From: Bacteroidales bacterium UBA6377
Lineage (GTDB): Bacteria > Bacteroidota > Bacteroidia > Bacteroidales > UBA932
Assembly: GCA_002438805.1 (NCBI GenBank)
Contig: DJQV01000019.1
Coordinates: 1 to 64,000, forward strand
Direction: 5' to 3'
DNA length: 64,000 bases
How positions within the stretch are numbered: the first letter of the stretch is position 1; every line of letters starts with the position of its first letter. Below, one piece after another: positions 27,210 through 37,017 of the stretch. The notes beneath the pieces are model-generated. The model was not told where the DNA came from. It made no database searches and was given only the letters and a program-made list of their open reading frames with translations. The translations under genes were made by a program, and so were the position numbers.

Positions 27210-29469
27210 CGATGACGCCGATGATGGCCAGTACGGCCTGAAGAGCCCACTTGAAGACAAGCGTCCAGCTGTAGGCACTGTCCGGAGTGATGTCCATCGA
27301 ATTGTCTATCGGCTGCTTACGGTTGACCTCGACAGGCAGCCTGTTGTCTGTCATCCAGTTGAATATTCCCGTGCAGAACATGGAGTTGAAAGCCCTGAAA
27401 CTCTTGCGCGGGATATTCATTTCCACGTTGGACAGGCAGTCGGCATCACCGACCACCATCACTTTCTGTTCCTTCCCTCCCACCGTGCGGCTCAGGGCCA
27501 GGGCGAGGCTGTGCGCCTTGCGGTACTCCCCGGCAGAGATGTCGGCGGAAAGTTCGGAAACATCCGCGATTTCATCGAATGAGACGGTCTCCGTCTCATT
27601 CCAGCATTCTGTCCCCGGAGTCGCAAGAACAGGAACCGCATCCCACCCCGAAGAGAGGCTGTAGTCAATCGCCGCGGCACCCGGCATGGAAACCTTGAGC
27701 CCCTGGAAGAAATACGGACTCAGGATGGAGGCATACTCTGTGCTGACGGCCGGGATCACTGTCGGCGCAGTGGCGCTGCCCGGATAGATGACCGTACCCC
27801 TCAGGACTCCGACTCCGAGGTAATCGAGGATATCAGCCACGATATCATCCCGGCCAGGGTCGAATGTCAGGAGCATGTCGCCTCCCCGGTCAAGATATTC
27901 AAGAATCCTTGCTGTCTGCTCCGGCTCGAACGGCCGCCTCGCATCCGCGATGACGAGGATGTCTGAAGTGACCGTGCTGTCGGCTGAGACCGTTGTGACG
28001 TCGAATCCCGTGTTGACCAGAGAGTTTCGGGTATGCAGCGCGGATGAGAACCCGGTATAGTCGGCATCTTCGGAGCGTATGATGCTCCTTTCGTTCTGCC
28101 CCGCAAGGAAAGCCACCGATACCGCCCCGTTCTCCAGACGGTAGAGCGCGGTGGTGATCTCCTGTTCATCCGGATACTTCACCATGTCATCGAACACCCT
28201 CAGCCAAGTCGCCCTGCCGTCGTCTGTGACGAGCTGCTTGACCACATAGTTCTGCTCGGGACGCAAATCAATCTTCTTGCGGATCTGCTCCGGGCTGAGC
28301 ACCTTTCTCCAAGGAATTCCCCACCCTTCGGCAAACTTCACCGCAGTCTCTTTCATGTCCAGGGCCTCTGACGTACCGAAATCATAATTATGCAGCGGCT
28401 CGTCATAATAGTAGACTGTCTTCATCCTGATGTCCGGCTTGAAACGCAGATAGGTCTTGTAACGCTTGATGTCATCGTTGATCGTCACCGGCGATGCACA
28501 CCAGCTCTCGTAGTCCGAGAGGTTGGCATAAGTGGTGATGTCAAGTTCCCCGTCAAGCTTCTTGACTATTTCTATACTGTTGGAAGTGAGGGTATTCGAC
28601 TGTATCTGGCTCGCATCGTGATACAACACCATGGCCGGCCTTGAGGTGACATATCCGATGGCGAGCACCGCCACCGTGGCCCCGGCATACTTCGCCGCGC
28701 ACAGCCATTTCCTGGGATTCTTCTTGTACTGGAGCAGAAATATGCTGTAGAGCAGGAACAAGGCTATGACAATCACGAAATAGATGATGTCCTCCGAAGA
28801 GATGAGCCCGGCAGTCAGCTGCTCGGTGCGTCCGGACAGAGACGCCCAATACGTCAAGTCACGTACAAAATCAATCTCCTGCCCCATGCTTCCGAGATGA
28901 TTGAGGAAACCCAGAGCACCGAGAGTCAACAGAGCCGCCACAATCTGATAGTTTGTAAGGCAGGACATGAAAAGTCCCAAAGCCGAATATGCCCAGAAGA
29001 GCAGGAACTCCCCTGCAAGCCCGGTGAATATCACCCCGTAATCAGTGTGCTCCACATGAGCTCCGGTGAACCAAATCGCAGGCAGTATGACCCCGAGCAT
29101 CACGAAAGAGAACAGCACCATCGAGAGGAACTTGCCTATTACTATCTGGGGGGATGTCACCGGAGAAGAATAGAGGAGCTTGATAGCCCCGTTGCTCATA
29201 TCCCTGCTCATTAGGCCCATGGTAAGCAGCGGGATGAACATGTAGAGCGTGCTCATCATGCTGCGGTATACCCCGTTGTAGTGGGAAAAGAGGTTGTATG
29301 TGACATTCTCTGCAAAACCATGCAAGTCCATGTCATTGGCAATTGAGGCGACCTCCGCCGTGAACACCTGATAGGTCTGGAAGCTGAAGATCACGATAAT
29401 CAGCCAGGCGATAGGTGAATAAAAGAGCTGGCTCAGCTCCGCTTTGCATATAGACCAGGTCTGTCTCAT
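27184..29469 (-). CDS. ABC permease fused to GldG-like domain (GldF-GldG)
   Basis: 761 aa. Residues about 1-245 are an ABC-2 type permease with six helices, like GldF (SPIAWLIIVIFSFQTYQVF, VYRSMMSTLYMFIPLLTMGLMSRD). Residues about 265-725 are a GldG-like extracytoplasmic region with a RPAMVLYHDASQ start and the ILEYLDRGGDMLLTFDPG block; one more helix closes the protein (VLAIIGVIVIFRRQRR). In gliding Flavobacterium GldF and GldG are separate. Fused forms occur in non-gliding Bacteroidota. It pairs with the ATPase upstream (4-nt overlap). Last gene of the TonB-receptor operon. Confidence 0.85.
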   Translation of the reverse strand: MRQTWSICKAELSQLFYSPIAWLIIVIFSFQTYQVFTAEVASIANDMDLHGFAENVTYNLFSHYNGVYRSMMSTLYMFIPLLTMGLMSRDMSNGAIKLLYSSPVTSPQIVIGKFLSMVLFSFVMLGVILPAIWFTGAHVEHTDYGVIFTGLAGEFLLFWAYSALGLFMSCLTNYQIVAALLTLGALGFLNHLGSMGQEIDFVRDLTYWASLSGRTEQLTAGLISSEDIIYFVIVIALFLLYSIFLLQYKKNPRKWLCAAKYAGATVAVLAIGYVTSRPAMVLYHDASQIQSNTLTSNSIEIVKKLDGELDITTYANLSDYESWCASPVTINDDIKRYKTYLRFKPDIRMKTVYYYDEPLHNYDFGTSEALDMKETAVKFAEGWGIPWRKVLSPEQIRKKIDLRPEQNYVVKQLVTDDGRATWLRVFDDMVKYPDEQEITTALYRLENGAVSVAFLAGQNERSIIRSEDADYTGFSSALHTRNSLVNTGFDVTTVSADSTVTSDILVIADARRPFEPEQTARILEYLDRGGDMLLTFDPGRDDIVADILDYLGVGVLRGTVIYPGSATAPTVIPAVSTEYASILSPYFFQGLKVSMPGAAAIDYSLSSGWDAVPVLATPGTECWNETETVSFDEIADVSELSADISAGEYRKAHSLALALSRTVGGKEQKVMVVGDADCLSNVEMNIPRKSFRAFNSMFCTGIFNWMTDNRLPVEVNRKQPIDNSMDITPDSAYSWTLVFKWALQAVLAIIGVIVIFRRQRR

Positions 29470-30434
29470 TTCTCTTTCTTGTTGTTAAGATATTTGAAGA
29501 TGTCATCCGCCGAAGGCATCTCCTTTGTGATTTCCAGAAGACGCCATCCGTTCCGGGCGGAAAGGGCGATTATCTTCTCGCACATCTCATCGGCATCCCC
29601 CTCGATCATGAGGCGAAGAAAGCCGGGACGCTCCTCCACATGTCCCACAGACTTGACATGCTCCACGGCAAGCAGGTCCGCCTCGTCGGGCAGGGCTCCC
29701 ATCGATACAAGCAGGGCGTCCGGACGGATGCTGTGGTTGAACGAATCCATATCTCCGTTGAAAATCAGATGGCTGGAGGACATCATCAGGATGCGCTCGC
29801 ATGTCAGCTGGACCTCATGAAGAATATGAGTCGAAAGCATGACGAGACAATCCTCCGATATGTCCTTGATCAACCTGCGTATCTCTATGATCTGCATCGG
29901 ATCCAACCCGTTTGTAGGCTCATCAAGGACAATGAACGATGGCCTGTGTATCAGGGCCTGCGCTATGCCGACCCTCTGCTGATAGCCGCCTGACAGGTGC
30001 TTTATGAGCCTCTTGCGGAAATGGGAGATCTGACACCGCTCAAGCGCCTCGTCCACCGCCTTGCCGGCCCCGTTCACAAGACGGAGATCTGCCGCAAAGC
30101 GGAGATACTCCTCCACCGTAAGGTCAGTCAGAAGGGGCGGTTTCTGCGGCAGAAATCCTATCTGAGTCTTGGCCGCCACGGAATCCGTACGGATACTGTG
30201 GCCGTTGATATAGACATCTCCCTCCGTCGGTGTGAGGCAGCCGCAGATTATGTTCATCAGAGTGGATTTTCCCGCCCCGTTGGCCCCGAGAAGTCCGGTA
30301 ATACGGCAGCCTCCGATGTCGAAAGAGACATCATCGACAGCCTTGAAAGAACCGGAATAACTGTGGGTGACGTGGTCCACCTTGACGGTGATATCCTCCG
30401 GTCTCACCCTGGTCTGCACACTGCTACTCCTCAT
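29466..30434 (-). CDS. ABC transporter ATPase (GldA/CcmA-like)
   Basis: 322 aa. Walker A GANGAGKST at 50-58, signature LSGGYQQR, Walker B FIVLDEPTNGLD and the switch His in LSTHIL are all intact, so an active ATPase. About 100 C-terminal residues form an extra domain common in ABC-2 exporters. It powers the fused permease encoded directly downstream. The start overlaps the ChaN stop by 11 nt. Confidence 0.92.
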   Translation of the reverse strand: MRSSSVQTRVRPEDITVKVDHVTHSYSGSFKAVDDVSFDIGGCRITGLLGANGAGKSTLMNIICGCLTPTEGDVYINGHSIRTDSVAAKTQIGFLPQKPPLLTDLTVEEYLRFAADLRLVNGAGKAVDEALERCQISHFRKRLIKHLSGGYQQRVGIAQALIHRPSFIVLDEPTNGLDPMQIIEIRRLIKDISEDCLVMLSTHILHEVQLTCERILMMSSSHLIFNGDMDSFNHSIRPDALLVSMGALPDEADLLAVEHVKSVGHVEERPGFLRLMIEGDADEMCEKIIALSARNGWRLLEITKEMPSADDIFKYLNNKKEK

Positions 30435-31335
30435 AAGTCTTGGTCATATCCTCCGGCACCACGATGGTAAAATCAGCCCTTTCCTTGTTAATCTTTTCCT
30501 TGAGAGGATCCGAGCTCTGCAGGACTGATATGGTGCTGACCTTGAGTTTCGGAGCATATTGCTTCAGATAGTACGCTATGCCTGAATGGAACGCTGAATG
30601 CAACTCCCCATGGAAATGGAAAAAGTAATCCCCGGGATTCATCGCAGAAGATATCTGATAAGCCATGGTGGCATCCTTGAGCGCCTGTGCGGCCACGATG
30701 TTCTGCACGCTTTTCTTCATCATCGGAGCACTGCCCATCTGCTTAAATGATTCGCCGATATAGGTATAGATTATCTCATCGTAGTCCACCTTCAGCGGCA
30801 TCGGGGCTATCCATTTTAGCGCTCCGGCATCGAGGGAGTCAAGTATCTCCACACCGAAATCAGACACCATCCTGGCATAGCGCCGCGGCACATTGGTGGC
30901 CACGAATCGGATGCCGTTCTGGTCGGCGTAGTTCATGATCGGCTTGTAGTCCGAGAAGTTGGGCCAGAGGCGGCTGTTCTCCTCATAGGTGGATTCGTCA
31001 ATGAGCCCCTGCTTGAGGAACTCGTCAAGCACCTGCTGGTTGTCAGTCTCCCACATCTCCGCCCCGACCACGAGGTGCTCACCCTTGAGAGCGTGGAGAT
31101 CCTTTTCAAGGCTGAGTTCAAGCCAGTGCGAGATCGGGTCATTGTGCATCTCTCCGAACAGGCACACATCGCTGCCAGCAACGCTCTTCAGCATCCTGGC
31201 ATAGCTGACCTTGTTCCCTGACTTGTCAAAAATCACATAAGACGGGTGTCCGCTCGAATAGGACTGCCCCCTGCATCCAGTACATCCCGTCACAAGGCAT
31301 AAAACGCCGACTATAATCCTTAAAAATCTATTCAT
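30424..31335 (-). CDS. ChaN-family lipoprotein
   Basis: 303 aa. Signal peptide with lipobox (LVTGC). The ChaN/Tiki-fold pattern is clear: VCLFGEMHNDPISHWLEL, AEMWETDNQ, IRFVATNVPRRYARMV and FFHFHGELHSAFHSGIAYYL. ChaN of Campylobacter binds haem and is iron-regulated. In this operon it sits between outer-membrane DUF6850 and an ABC transporter, supporting a role in handling iron or haem. ATG 31335 is preferred to the start at 31353, which precedes the signal peptide by six residues. Confidence 0.82.
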   Translation of the reverse strand: MNRFLRIIVGVLCLVTGCTGCRGQSYSSGHPSYVIFDKSGNKVSYARMLKSVAGSDVCLFGEMHNDPISHWLELSLEKDLHALKGEHLVVGAEMWETDNQQVLDEFLKQGLIDESTYEENSRLWPNFSDYKPIMNYADQNGIRFVATNVPRRYARMVSDFGVEILDSLDAGALKWIAPMPLKVDYDEIIYTYIGESFKQMGSAPMMKKSVQNIVAAQALKDATMAYQISSAMNPGDYFFHFHGELHSAFHSGIAYYLKQYAPKLKVSTISVLQSSDPLKEKINKERADFTIVVPEDMTKTYEE

Positions 31336-31343
31336 TGCATTAT

Positions 31344-32894
31344 CTAAAAACAATAATTCATAAATACCCGACCTGTCTGCCGGGAGGCATCACGGTAAAC
31401 ATTTTCAGCAACAGCCCTTGAATACGACCACGCAGCCCCGATGTCAATCAGATTTTTTCCGACCGGGAACTCCACGTCGAATTTCAAGCCCGCCTGCCAC
31501 TGCCCCGCATTCATATAAGCCTCCTCGGCACGGCCCACATAAGTCGTGTAGATATTATATCCGTCACGTGCGGCATTAGGCTCATAATCAGCATACGGCC
31601 AGAAAGACATCCCGCCATTCAAATCCAGAGAGATATCGGCCTTTCCGGCACGGAAGCCGAATCCAGCAGACGCTCCGCATACGAGACGTATCCCGTCAAG
31701 TGTGGCATCATAGTTCTTGTCATGGCGGTACTCCCCGTCCGCAGAAGCGGAAATCCCGGCCTTGCGGAACCATGAGGAAGAATTGTGATACCCTGCCGAG
31801 AAACTCCCGCCGTAAAGCAAAGCCTGATAATCCTCGACAAAAGAGGACATGGTCTTGTTCCAGTCGGAACCATCCCCCTGAGTAAGGTAGAAAACAGTAT
31901 CAAACAACAGTTTTCCGCCATTGCCGAGAGACCGCACGTCCGCCAGTTCAAGGCTGTGCGCCATGAACACATACTCAGTACGTGTCTCCTGATACGAGGA
32001 CGACTGCGTGGACTCGCTCTTCAGATGATCCTGCCCGTACTTGAACGAGTACCTGACACTCAGACGGTTGGCATCTCCGCGCAAGGCCCACTCCAGATAC
32101 GCCCCGGGGACATTCTGTGTCCATGAAGGGCTGTTCTCAAGCCCGGTGACCTGAGTGCCGAGGCCCGTCATGAGGTAGATGAAATAGTCCGCACCGCTGT
32201 TGTAGACCCGGCTGAACTGGGGTTTCTCCTTGTAGCGCTCATATATGAACCCGGCTGACAAGAGACTTCGGCCGGCAGCAGCCGTGGCTCCGGCCTCGAC
32301 CCGGATGTCAAGCGCCGACTGCTCGTTGCGCACATCGGATTTGCGGAACTGTTTCCAACCCACATACTCTATCTGCGCACCGAGAGACCAGCGCGCCCCG
32401 AGTCTCTTTGAAGCTGTAGCACCAAGAGTATAGTTCTGTATTTCCCATGTCCTGGCCGGCGCGATGCAGAAAAACATGGCCGGCGAGCCGTATGGTTTCC
32501 TGCGGTATGAAAGCGTGGAGCGGAGACTGTCGGTAGACTCTATCCCATACTCAAACTTCCCGCTGAACGACCAGCCGCTATTATCCTGATGAAGGATGGA
32601 GCTGGTCCCGACCTTGCCGCCAAGACGCCCGTCCGGAGAGAGAGGAGCGTGGAGCTTGCCGCTCTCTGCATAAGCCTCCGCCCCTATCGTGGACCATGTG
32701 GAGTAATCCCACCAAGACAACATCGACGGATTATGGTCATACGAAGCATCATAGATGCGGCCCAGAACCTCACGCTGCCCGGAGTCCGGATAAATGCTGC
32801 GCGGCCCCGCCGCCCGGGAGACGAGTCCCGCAGACAGCAAGGCTGCACTCAGCAATACAGTCAAAAACTTGTTATTTGATGTCATATCCCGCAT
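31344..32894 (-). CDS. DUF6850 outer-membrane beta-barrel
   Basis: 516 aa with a signal peptide. Many amphipathic beta-strands alternate through the whole chain, and the last residue is Phe (RVFMNYCF), the usual outer-membrane barrel signature recognised by BAM. I assign DUF6850 from its overall pattern and from its standing partner DUF4876. The first start (32894) overlaps the DUF4876 stop by 23 nt; ATG 32885 (MTSNNKFL) is an alternative. Its job in the presumed uptake operon is unknown. Confidence 0.7.
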   Translation of the reverse strand: MRDMTSNNKFLTVLLSAALLSAGLVSRAAGPRSIYPDSGQREVLGRIYDASYDHNPSMLSWWDYSTWSTIGAEAYAESGKLHAPLSPDGRLGGKVGTSSILHQDNSGWSFSGKFEYGIESTDSLRSTLSYRRKPYGSPAMFFCIAPARTWEIQNYTLGATASKRLGARWSLGAQIEYVGWKQFRKSDVRNEQSALDIRVEAGATAAAGRSLLSAGFIYERYKEKPQFSRVYNSGADYFIYLMTGLGTQVTGLENSPSWTQNVPGAYLEWALRGDANRLSVRYSFKYGQDHLKSESTQSSSYQETRTEYVFMAHSLELADVRSLGNGGKLLFDTVFYLTQGDGSDWNKTMSSFVEDYQALLYGGSFSAGYHNSSSWFRKAGISASADGEYRHDKNYDATLDGIRLVCGASAGFGFRAGKADISLDLNGGMSFWPYADYEPNAARDGYNIYTTYVGRAEEAYMNAGQWQAGLKFDVEFPVGKNLIDIGAAWSYSRAVAENVYRDASRQTGRVFMNYCF

Positions 32895-34221
32895 ATCCGC
32901 CCTTCGGGGTAGGAGGATCTACCGGCTCAAAATCCGATGAAGTGTTGTTGCTGTCCATCAGGACAAGACGGCCTGCCGCCTTGGTCTTCTCTTCATCGAT
33001 CTTCCTGCGCTGGCTGTAGTTGGTCAGACCACCGTCATCGTTAGGGATGTAGCCGAAGCCCTTGTCAATGAATGAAGGCATTCTCTTCCACTTTGCGGAC
33101 TCGGCGTTGTTGACGAAGTCGGCGCCGTCAATCACGTCCGTGGCCGGGACCTTGAGCAGCTGGATCTCCTGCTCAGGGGTCGCGTAACTAGGACTGATGT
33201 ACTTGTATGTGATGACATCTGAAGATGTGAATTCCTTGTCGCTGCGGAAGATCACAGGGGCGGCGCCGGTGGCATCCCAGTAGAAATATTCGTTGGGGTT
33301 CATGTAGATGTTGTCGGCATTCGGGACGTCAGGATTGTCGAAGTCGTAGTACTCGTTGCCGTCAAGGCCCTGGCTCTGCTTCCACTTCACGGCATAGGTC
33401 TCCATGTCGGCGCATGAGAGGTCGATGATGTGGCTGATCAGGCTCTCGTCCACATCCACTCCCAATTCAGCATACGCGTCACGCATCTCCTTGTTGAAAT
33501 TGATGGCGTTCACAGCAAGGAGGAAGCTCTTGCCCGGAGCGAGGGTGATGCCGGCATTGACCGGAACCCTGACCACAGCGTTGAGATACACGTAATTATG
33601 GTCAAGGCTCGGATCTTCAAGGATTGAAAGCTCCGGAGCGCTCTCAAAATTGGCGTTGGTGGCAGGAGTCCAGGCGTCACCGATATAAAGCCCGTCCAGA
33701 GAAACCGGAGAATCGCTGTTGTTGAAGATCTCGATGAAAAAGTCCTTCAACAAAGTACCCATGGTGAAAGCAGGGTCATACATCATCACATTCTCTCCTG
33801 AGTAGAAAATCTCCTTGATCACCAGGTCCTTGGAGGTCTGAGCCGGCTCAAGGGTCAACGACACTGCGGCCGTCTGCTGCGAGAGGACCACCACGCCGTT
33901 GGAGACAGCGGTGAAAGGAGTCTCGCCCACCGTCACCGCAGCCGACACATTGTAAGTACCTGCCACCACATCAGAGAAAGAGGCCTTCCCCTCTGCATCC
34001 GAGGTCAGATTCACAGTGCTGAGATCGGAAGTATTGAGCACCGTGACCTCCACGGCGGAGAGGTCAACCGTTTCAGCATACTCGGCAGGGACTGTCAGTG
34101 TGACGTCGATACCGCCGAGAAGCGAGCCGCTCTTCTCGCATGAGCTTACGAGCGCGAGGGCGGCAAGAGCAAGGATGCCACCCAGACACCTTGCTGCATA
34201 ATTTTTGGACAATGTTCTCAT
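32872..34221 (-). CDS. DUF4876 lipoprotein
   Basis: 449 aa. Lipobox VSSC near residue 28. The N-terminal 40-130 region is an Ig-like carboxypeptidase-regulatory module (VTLTVPAEYAETVDL, ASFSDVVAGTYNVSA). The central part is lamin-tail-like (DFFIEIFNNSDSPVSLDGLYIGDA). The protein ends with a soluble region of unknown fold. DUF4876 proteins are surface lipoproteins that accompany a TonB receptor and DUF6850 in Bacteroidota. By analogy with SusD or XusB it may catch the ligand; this is inference. Confidence 0.78.
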   Translation of the reverse strand: MRTLSKNYAARCLGGILALAALALVSSCEKSGSLLGGIDVTLTVPAEYAETVDLSAVEVTVLNTSDLSTVNLTSDAEGKASFSDVVAGTYNVSAAVTVGETPFTAVSNGVVVLSQQTAAVSLTLEPAQTSKDLVIKEIFYSGENVMMYDPAFTMGTLLKDFFIEIFNNSDSPVSLDGLYIGDAWTPATNANFESAPELSILEDPSLDHNYVYLNAVVRVPVNAGITLAPGKSFLLAVNAINFNKEMRDAYAELGVDVDESLISHIIDLSCADMETYAVKWKQSQGLDGNEYYDFDNPDVPNADNIYMNPNEYFYWDATGAAPVIFRSDKEFTSSDVITYKYISPSYATPEQEIQLLKVPATDVIDGADFVNNAESAKWKRMPSFIDKGFGYIPNDDGGLTNYSQRRKIDEEKTKAAGRLVLMDSNNTSSDFEPVDPPTPKGGYAGYDIK

Positions 34222-34233
34222 ATTGATTATGTA

Positions 34234-36885
34234 TCAGTTATTTCCTATCATAAAAGACATACCGAATCCGAATGATATCGTGCTGTTGAGCGTGGAGCGC
34301 TTGCCATTGTAGACATAAGTCGGATTATACCAGAGGAAGTTGTTGACATACATGCTGAACGAGTGCCCGCCTCGGGTCTCTTTGCGGATCTGGATGTTGA
34401 AGTCCGGATAGAACGGTTTCTTGTCCAGGATCTCGTATGTGCTCGAAGTCAGTTTCAGATCAGCGAACTCCTCGGAGCGGCTCTGCTCCTCTGTCAGGGG
34501 ATGGTAAACCCCCGAAGCATCGTAATACGCCTTAGGATAGAGACTTCCGGGCTTCGGTTCACGGTAGTTGACGAAGTTCAGCTCGGCATTGAGCGTGAAG
34601 ATAAGTCTCAGAGACGGGATCTGCTGCGTCACAGTCAGACGTCCCGAACTGTATCTTGTTATGTATTCAGTATGGTCATATACGCCATAGCGGGCCTTGT
34701 CCGTACCGACCACGTATTTGGAGAGCTCCATATAATATCCGCTGTTGATCTCGCGGGTGCGCATATAGCTCGCCTGGAAATTGAACTCGGTGTGCGTGCT
34801 CTCGATACGGGCCGGGACAAGAGAAAGTTCGACCCCGTCCGTAATCTCGGTGATGGCGTTTTTCATCACATATTTCTCGCGCACGAGTATGTCTGACGTG
34901 CCGTCCTTAATCACCTCAGGCTGCTGGCCTGGACGGCGGACGGCAGTGTAATTCTCACGTGTCAGCAGGAGCAACTCCGGGGAGAGCGCGATGCCGTCCT
35001 CAAGTCTCTTGTGGTAGGCCGTCAGTCTGACATTCAATAGATTGGACTCCCAGTCCAGTCCCCCTTCGACAGTATTGGTATGGCTCGGTCTGAGGTGGCT
35101 GTTGTTAGGATAATAGACATAAGTGGTGACTATGGCCAGCCTCTCAGCGGGGTCGGTTGCATAGTAGCTCAAATTGGTGAAATCATAATACGCCGGATCT
35201 GGATAGAGCTGGAGCATGGACGGGGCCTTGTAGGCAAGACCCCATGCCAGCCTTGTCGTCAGGTGGTCAAACCACTTCACAGAGCCGGAAAGCCTCGGCG
35301 ACACAAGATGATAGCGCTCAAGCATATAGTCATAGCGTACGCCCAACTTGAGCTTGGTCTCCGCGAAAGCACCGCTATGCTTGATGTTGCTCTCGTGATA
35401 GACTGACCATGTCTTGGAGGCCGGCACATCATGGAAGTTCGTTGCCCGGGACCCGATGCCGCCCATCGCCTCCACTGCCCCGCCGGAGACGGTTCTTCCC
35501 GCCCCGAAATTCTTGTCCACACTGCCCTGCAACCCGGTCATGAAAGAGAATGCCCAGTTCCGGGAATTGACATTCTTTGTCATCGACACGTCGAATGCCC
35601 CGCTTACAGGCAGACCGCGCATGATGGACTCCTGCGTGAAGGCCATCGGGGAATAACCGGTGATGTATGTGCCTGTCTTCAAGGCCTCTATCAGAGGAAG
35701 CGGCCCCGATGCGATGGTCTCGAACCTTGAGTACTGCCGGTCCACGCTCCCGTTGACGGAATAGTCCAGGCTACCGGCTTTGCCCAATGACATGGATCCG
35801 AAGATGTTGAGGCTCAGGTTCTGGTTGTTGACCCTTGCCACGTTGCGTCCCTTCTCTTCCGGCTCGTATCTCTGGCCGTTGAATCCCATGATGGACTGGA
35901 GAGCCACGGTGTTGTTCCACTCAAGAGCCTTTGAGAGCTTTTTCATCCAGCGCAGTCCGAAATTGATGTTCTGGTAATAATTTTTGCGCTGGACAGGGCT
36001 GTCCTTGGAATAGGTGTATGACAGGTCCGCATTGAGGATTCCGCCGCCGTTCCCGAGATTGAAGCCCTTGGACACAGCCCCTTGATACGATGTCGATGAG
36101 ACATTCCCCGAGACATACAGAGGAGTCGTCCCGACTTTGTTCTTCACGATTATGGCCCCGGATGTGAGGTTGCCGTACTTGGCTGAAGCGACGCCGGTCA
36201 CCACTTCGACACTCTCGATGCTGCTCGCGGATATGCTCCTCAGATCAACACCCTTTCCGGCCGTGCCGTAGGAGTCCGTCTGGCCGACGGCGGGATTGGC
36301 CACCTGCATGTTGGCATCGTTGGACATGGCCATGCCGTTGACTATGACAGAAGTGCCTATGTTGTTGTAGTTGGACGAGATCGCAGAGCGTATATCTGCC
36401 TGCTGGACGGTGTTGTAGTTGGAAGTGCTCAACTGCTTGCCAGGAAGCAGGGAAATCACATCCTGAAGGTTCATGGCCTGTATCTGCTTGATAGCCTGAT
36501 CATTTATATGATAGGCGCTCGTCCCCTCCTTGCTGTCGGTCTGGGTTGCCGTCACCACTACCCCGTTCATCATCAGGGATTCCGCCTTGAGTATGAAACT
36601 GAGCGAATCCACGTTTCCGCGCACATCGATCTCCCTCTCGATGGTACGGTAACCGAGACAGCCGACAGACAATTTATGCTTGCCGGCAGGAAGGCTGAGG
36701 GTGAAAGTCCCGTCATTGTCAGTCCATGTGCCCACAGGAGGCTGATAGACAGCGACAGAGACATATCCGACAGGTGCCCCGGCCTCATCGACAACAGCCC
36801 CCGACACAGTATAATTCTGTGCGGAAGATGTCAGCACGGCGACCCAGAAAGCCACAAGCGCGGCAAATATATAACGGCAACTCAT
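34234..36885 (-). CDS. TonB-dependent receptor of the DUF4876 locus
   Basis: 883 aa. Signal peptide about 1-22. A CarboxypepD_reg-like domain follows at about 24-105 (YTVSGAVVDEAGAPVGYVSV), then the plug with ISASSIESVEVVTGVASAKYGN, then a 22-strand-size barrel. It is shorter than SusC-type receptors and has no SusD next to it. The cargo is unknown; ChaN in the same operon points to haem or metal. First gene of a six-gene operon. ATG 36885 is selected over 36912 since the latter lies inside the -7 box. Confidence 0.9.
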   Translation of the reverse strand: MSCRYIFAALVAFWVAVLTSSAQNYTVSGAVVDEAGAPVGYVSVAVYQPPVGTWTDNDGTFTLSLPAGKHKLSVGCLGYRTIEREIDVRGNVDSLSFILKAESLMMNGVVVTATQTDSKEGTSAYHINDQAIKQIQAMNLQDVISLLPGKQLSTSNYNTVQQADIRSAISSNYNNIGTSVIVNGMAMSNDANMQVANPAVGQTDSYGTAGKGVDLRSISASSIESVEVVTGVASAKYGNLTSGAIIVKNKVGTTPLYVSGNVSSTSYQGAVSKGFNLGNGGGILNADLSYTYSKDSPVQRKNYYQNINFGLRWMKKLSKALEWNNTVALQSIMGFNGQRYEPEEKGRNVARVNNQNLSLNIFGSMSLGKAGSLDYSVNGSVDRQYSRFETIASGPLPLIEALKTGTYITGYSPMAFTQESIMRGLPVSGAFDVSMTKNVNSRNWAFSFMTGLQGSVDKNFGAGRTVSGGAVEAMGGIGSRATNFHDVPASKTWSVYHESNIKHSGAFAETKLKLGVRYDYMLERYHLVSPRLSGSVKWFDHLTTRLAWGLAYKAPSMLQLYPDPAYYDFTNLSYYATDPAERLAIVTTYVYYPNNSHLRPSHTNTVEGGLDWESNLLNVRLTAYHKRLEDGIALSPELLLLTRENYTAVRRPGQQPEVIKDGTSDILVREKYVMKNAITEITDGVELSLVPARIESTHTEFNFQASYMRTREINSGYYMELSKYVVGTDKARYGVYDHTEYITRYSSGRLTVTQQIPSLRLIFTLNAELNFVNYREPKPGSLYPKAYYDASGVYHPLTEEQSRSEEFADLKLTSSTYEILDKKPFYPDFNIQIRKETRGGHSFSMYVNNFLWYNPTYVYNGKRSTLNSTISFGFGMSFMIGNN

Positions 36886-36909
36886 CTTGTATTCACTAAC
36901 TAACGGCAG

Positions 36910-36940
36910 CAAAACTATTAATTAATATTTTGAAAAACAA
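36910..36940 (-). promoter_or_regulatory. Promoter of the TonB-receptor operon
   Basis: Minus strand: TTG (36940-36938), 20-nt spacer, TAGTTTTG (36917-36910), an exact consensus match. Leader to ATG 36885 is about 20 nt. No recognisable Fur-like box is visible around it. Confidence 0.7.
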
Positions 36941-37017
36941 TATCGGGCGGGAAAAATCACAAAAAATGATGAGCGCTCCGGGACATTTTCCTGCCAGACT
37001 TGCACCAGAGGCACATT

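Noticed and set aside
34234..36885. SusC-type receptor of a polysaccharide utilisation locus
   Set aside because: No SusD-like gene follows, the receptor is shorter than SusC, and the neighbours are ChaN, DUF4876, DUF6850 and an ABC transporter; the xylan genes are on a different transcript.
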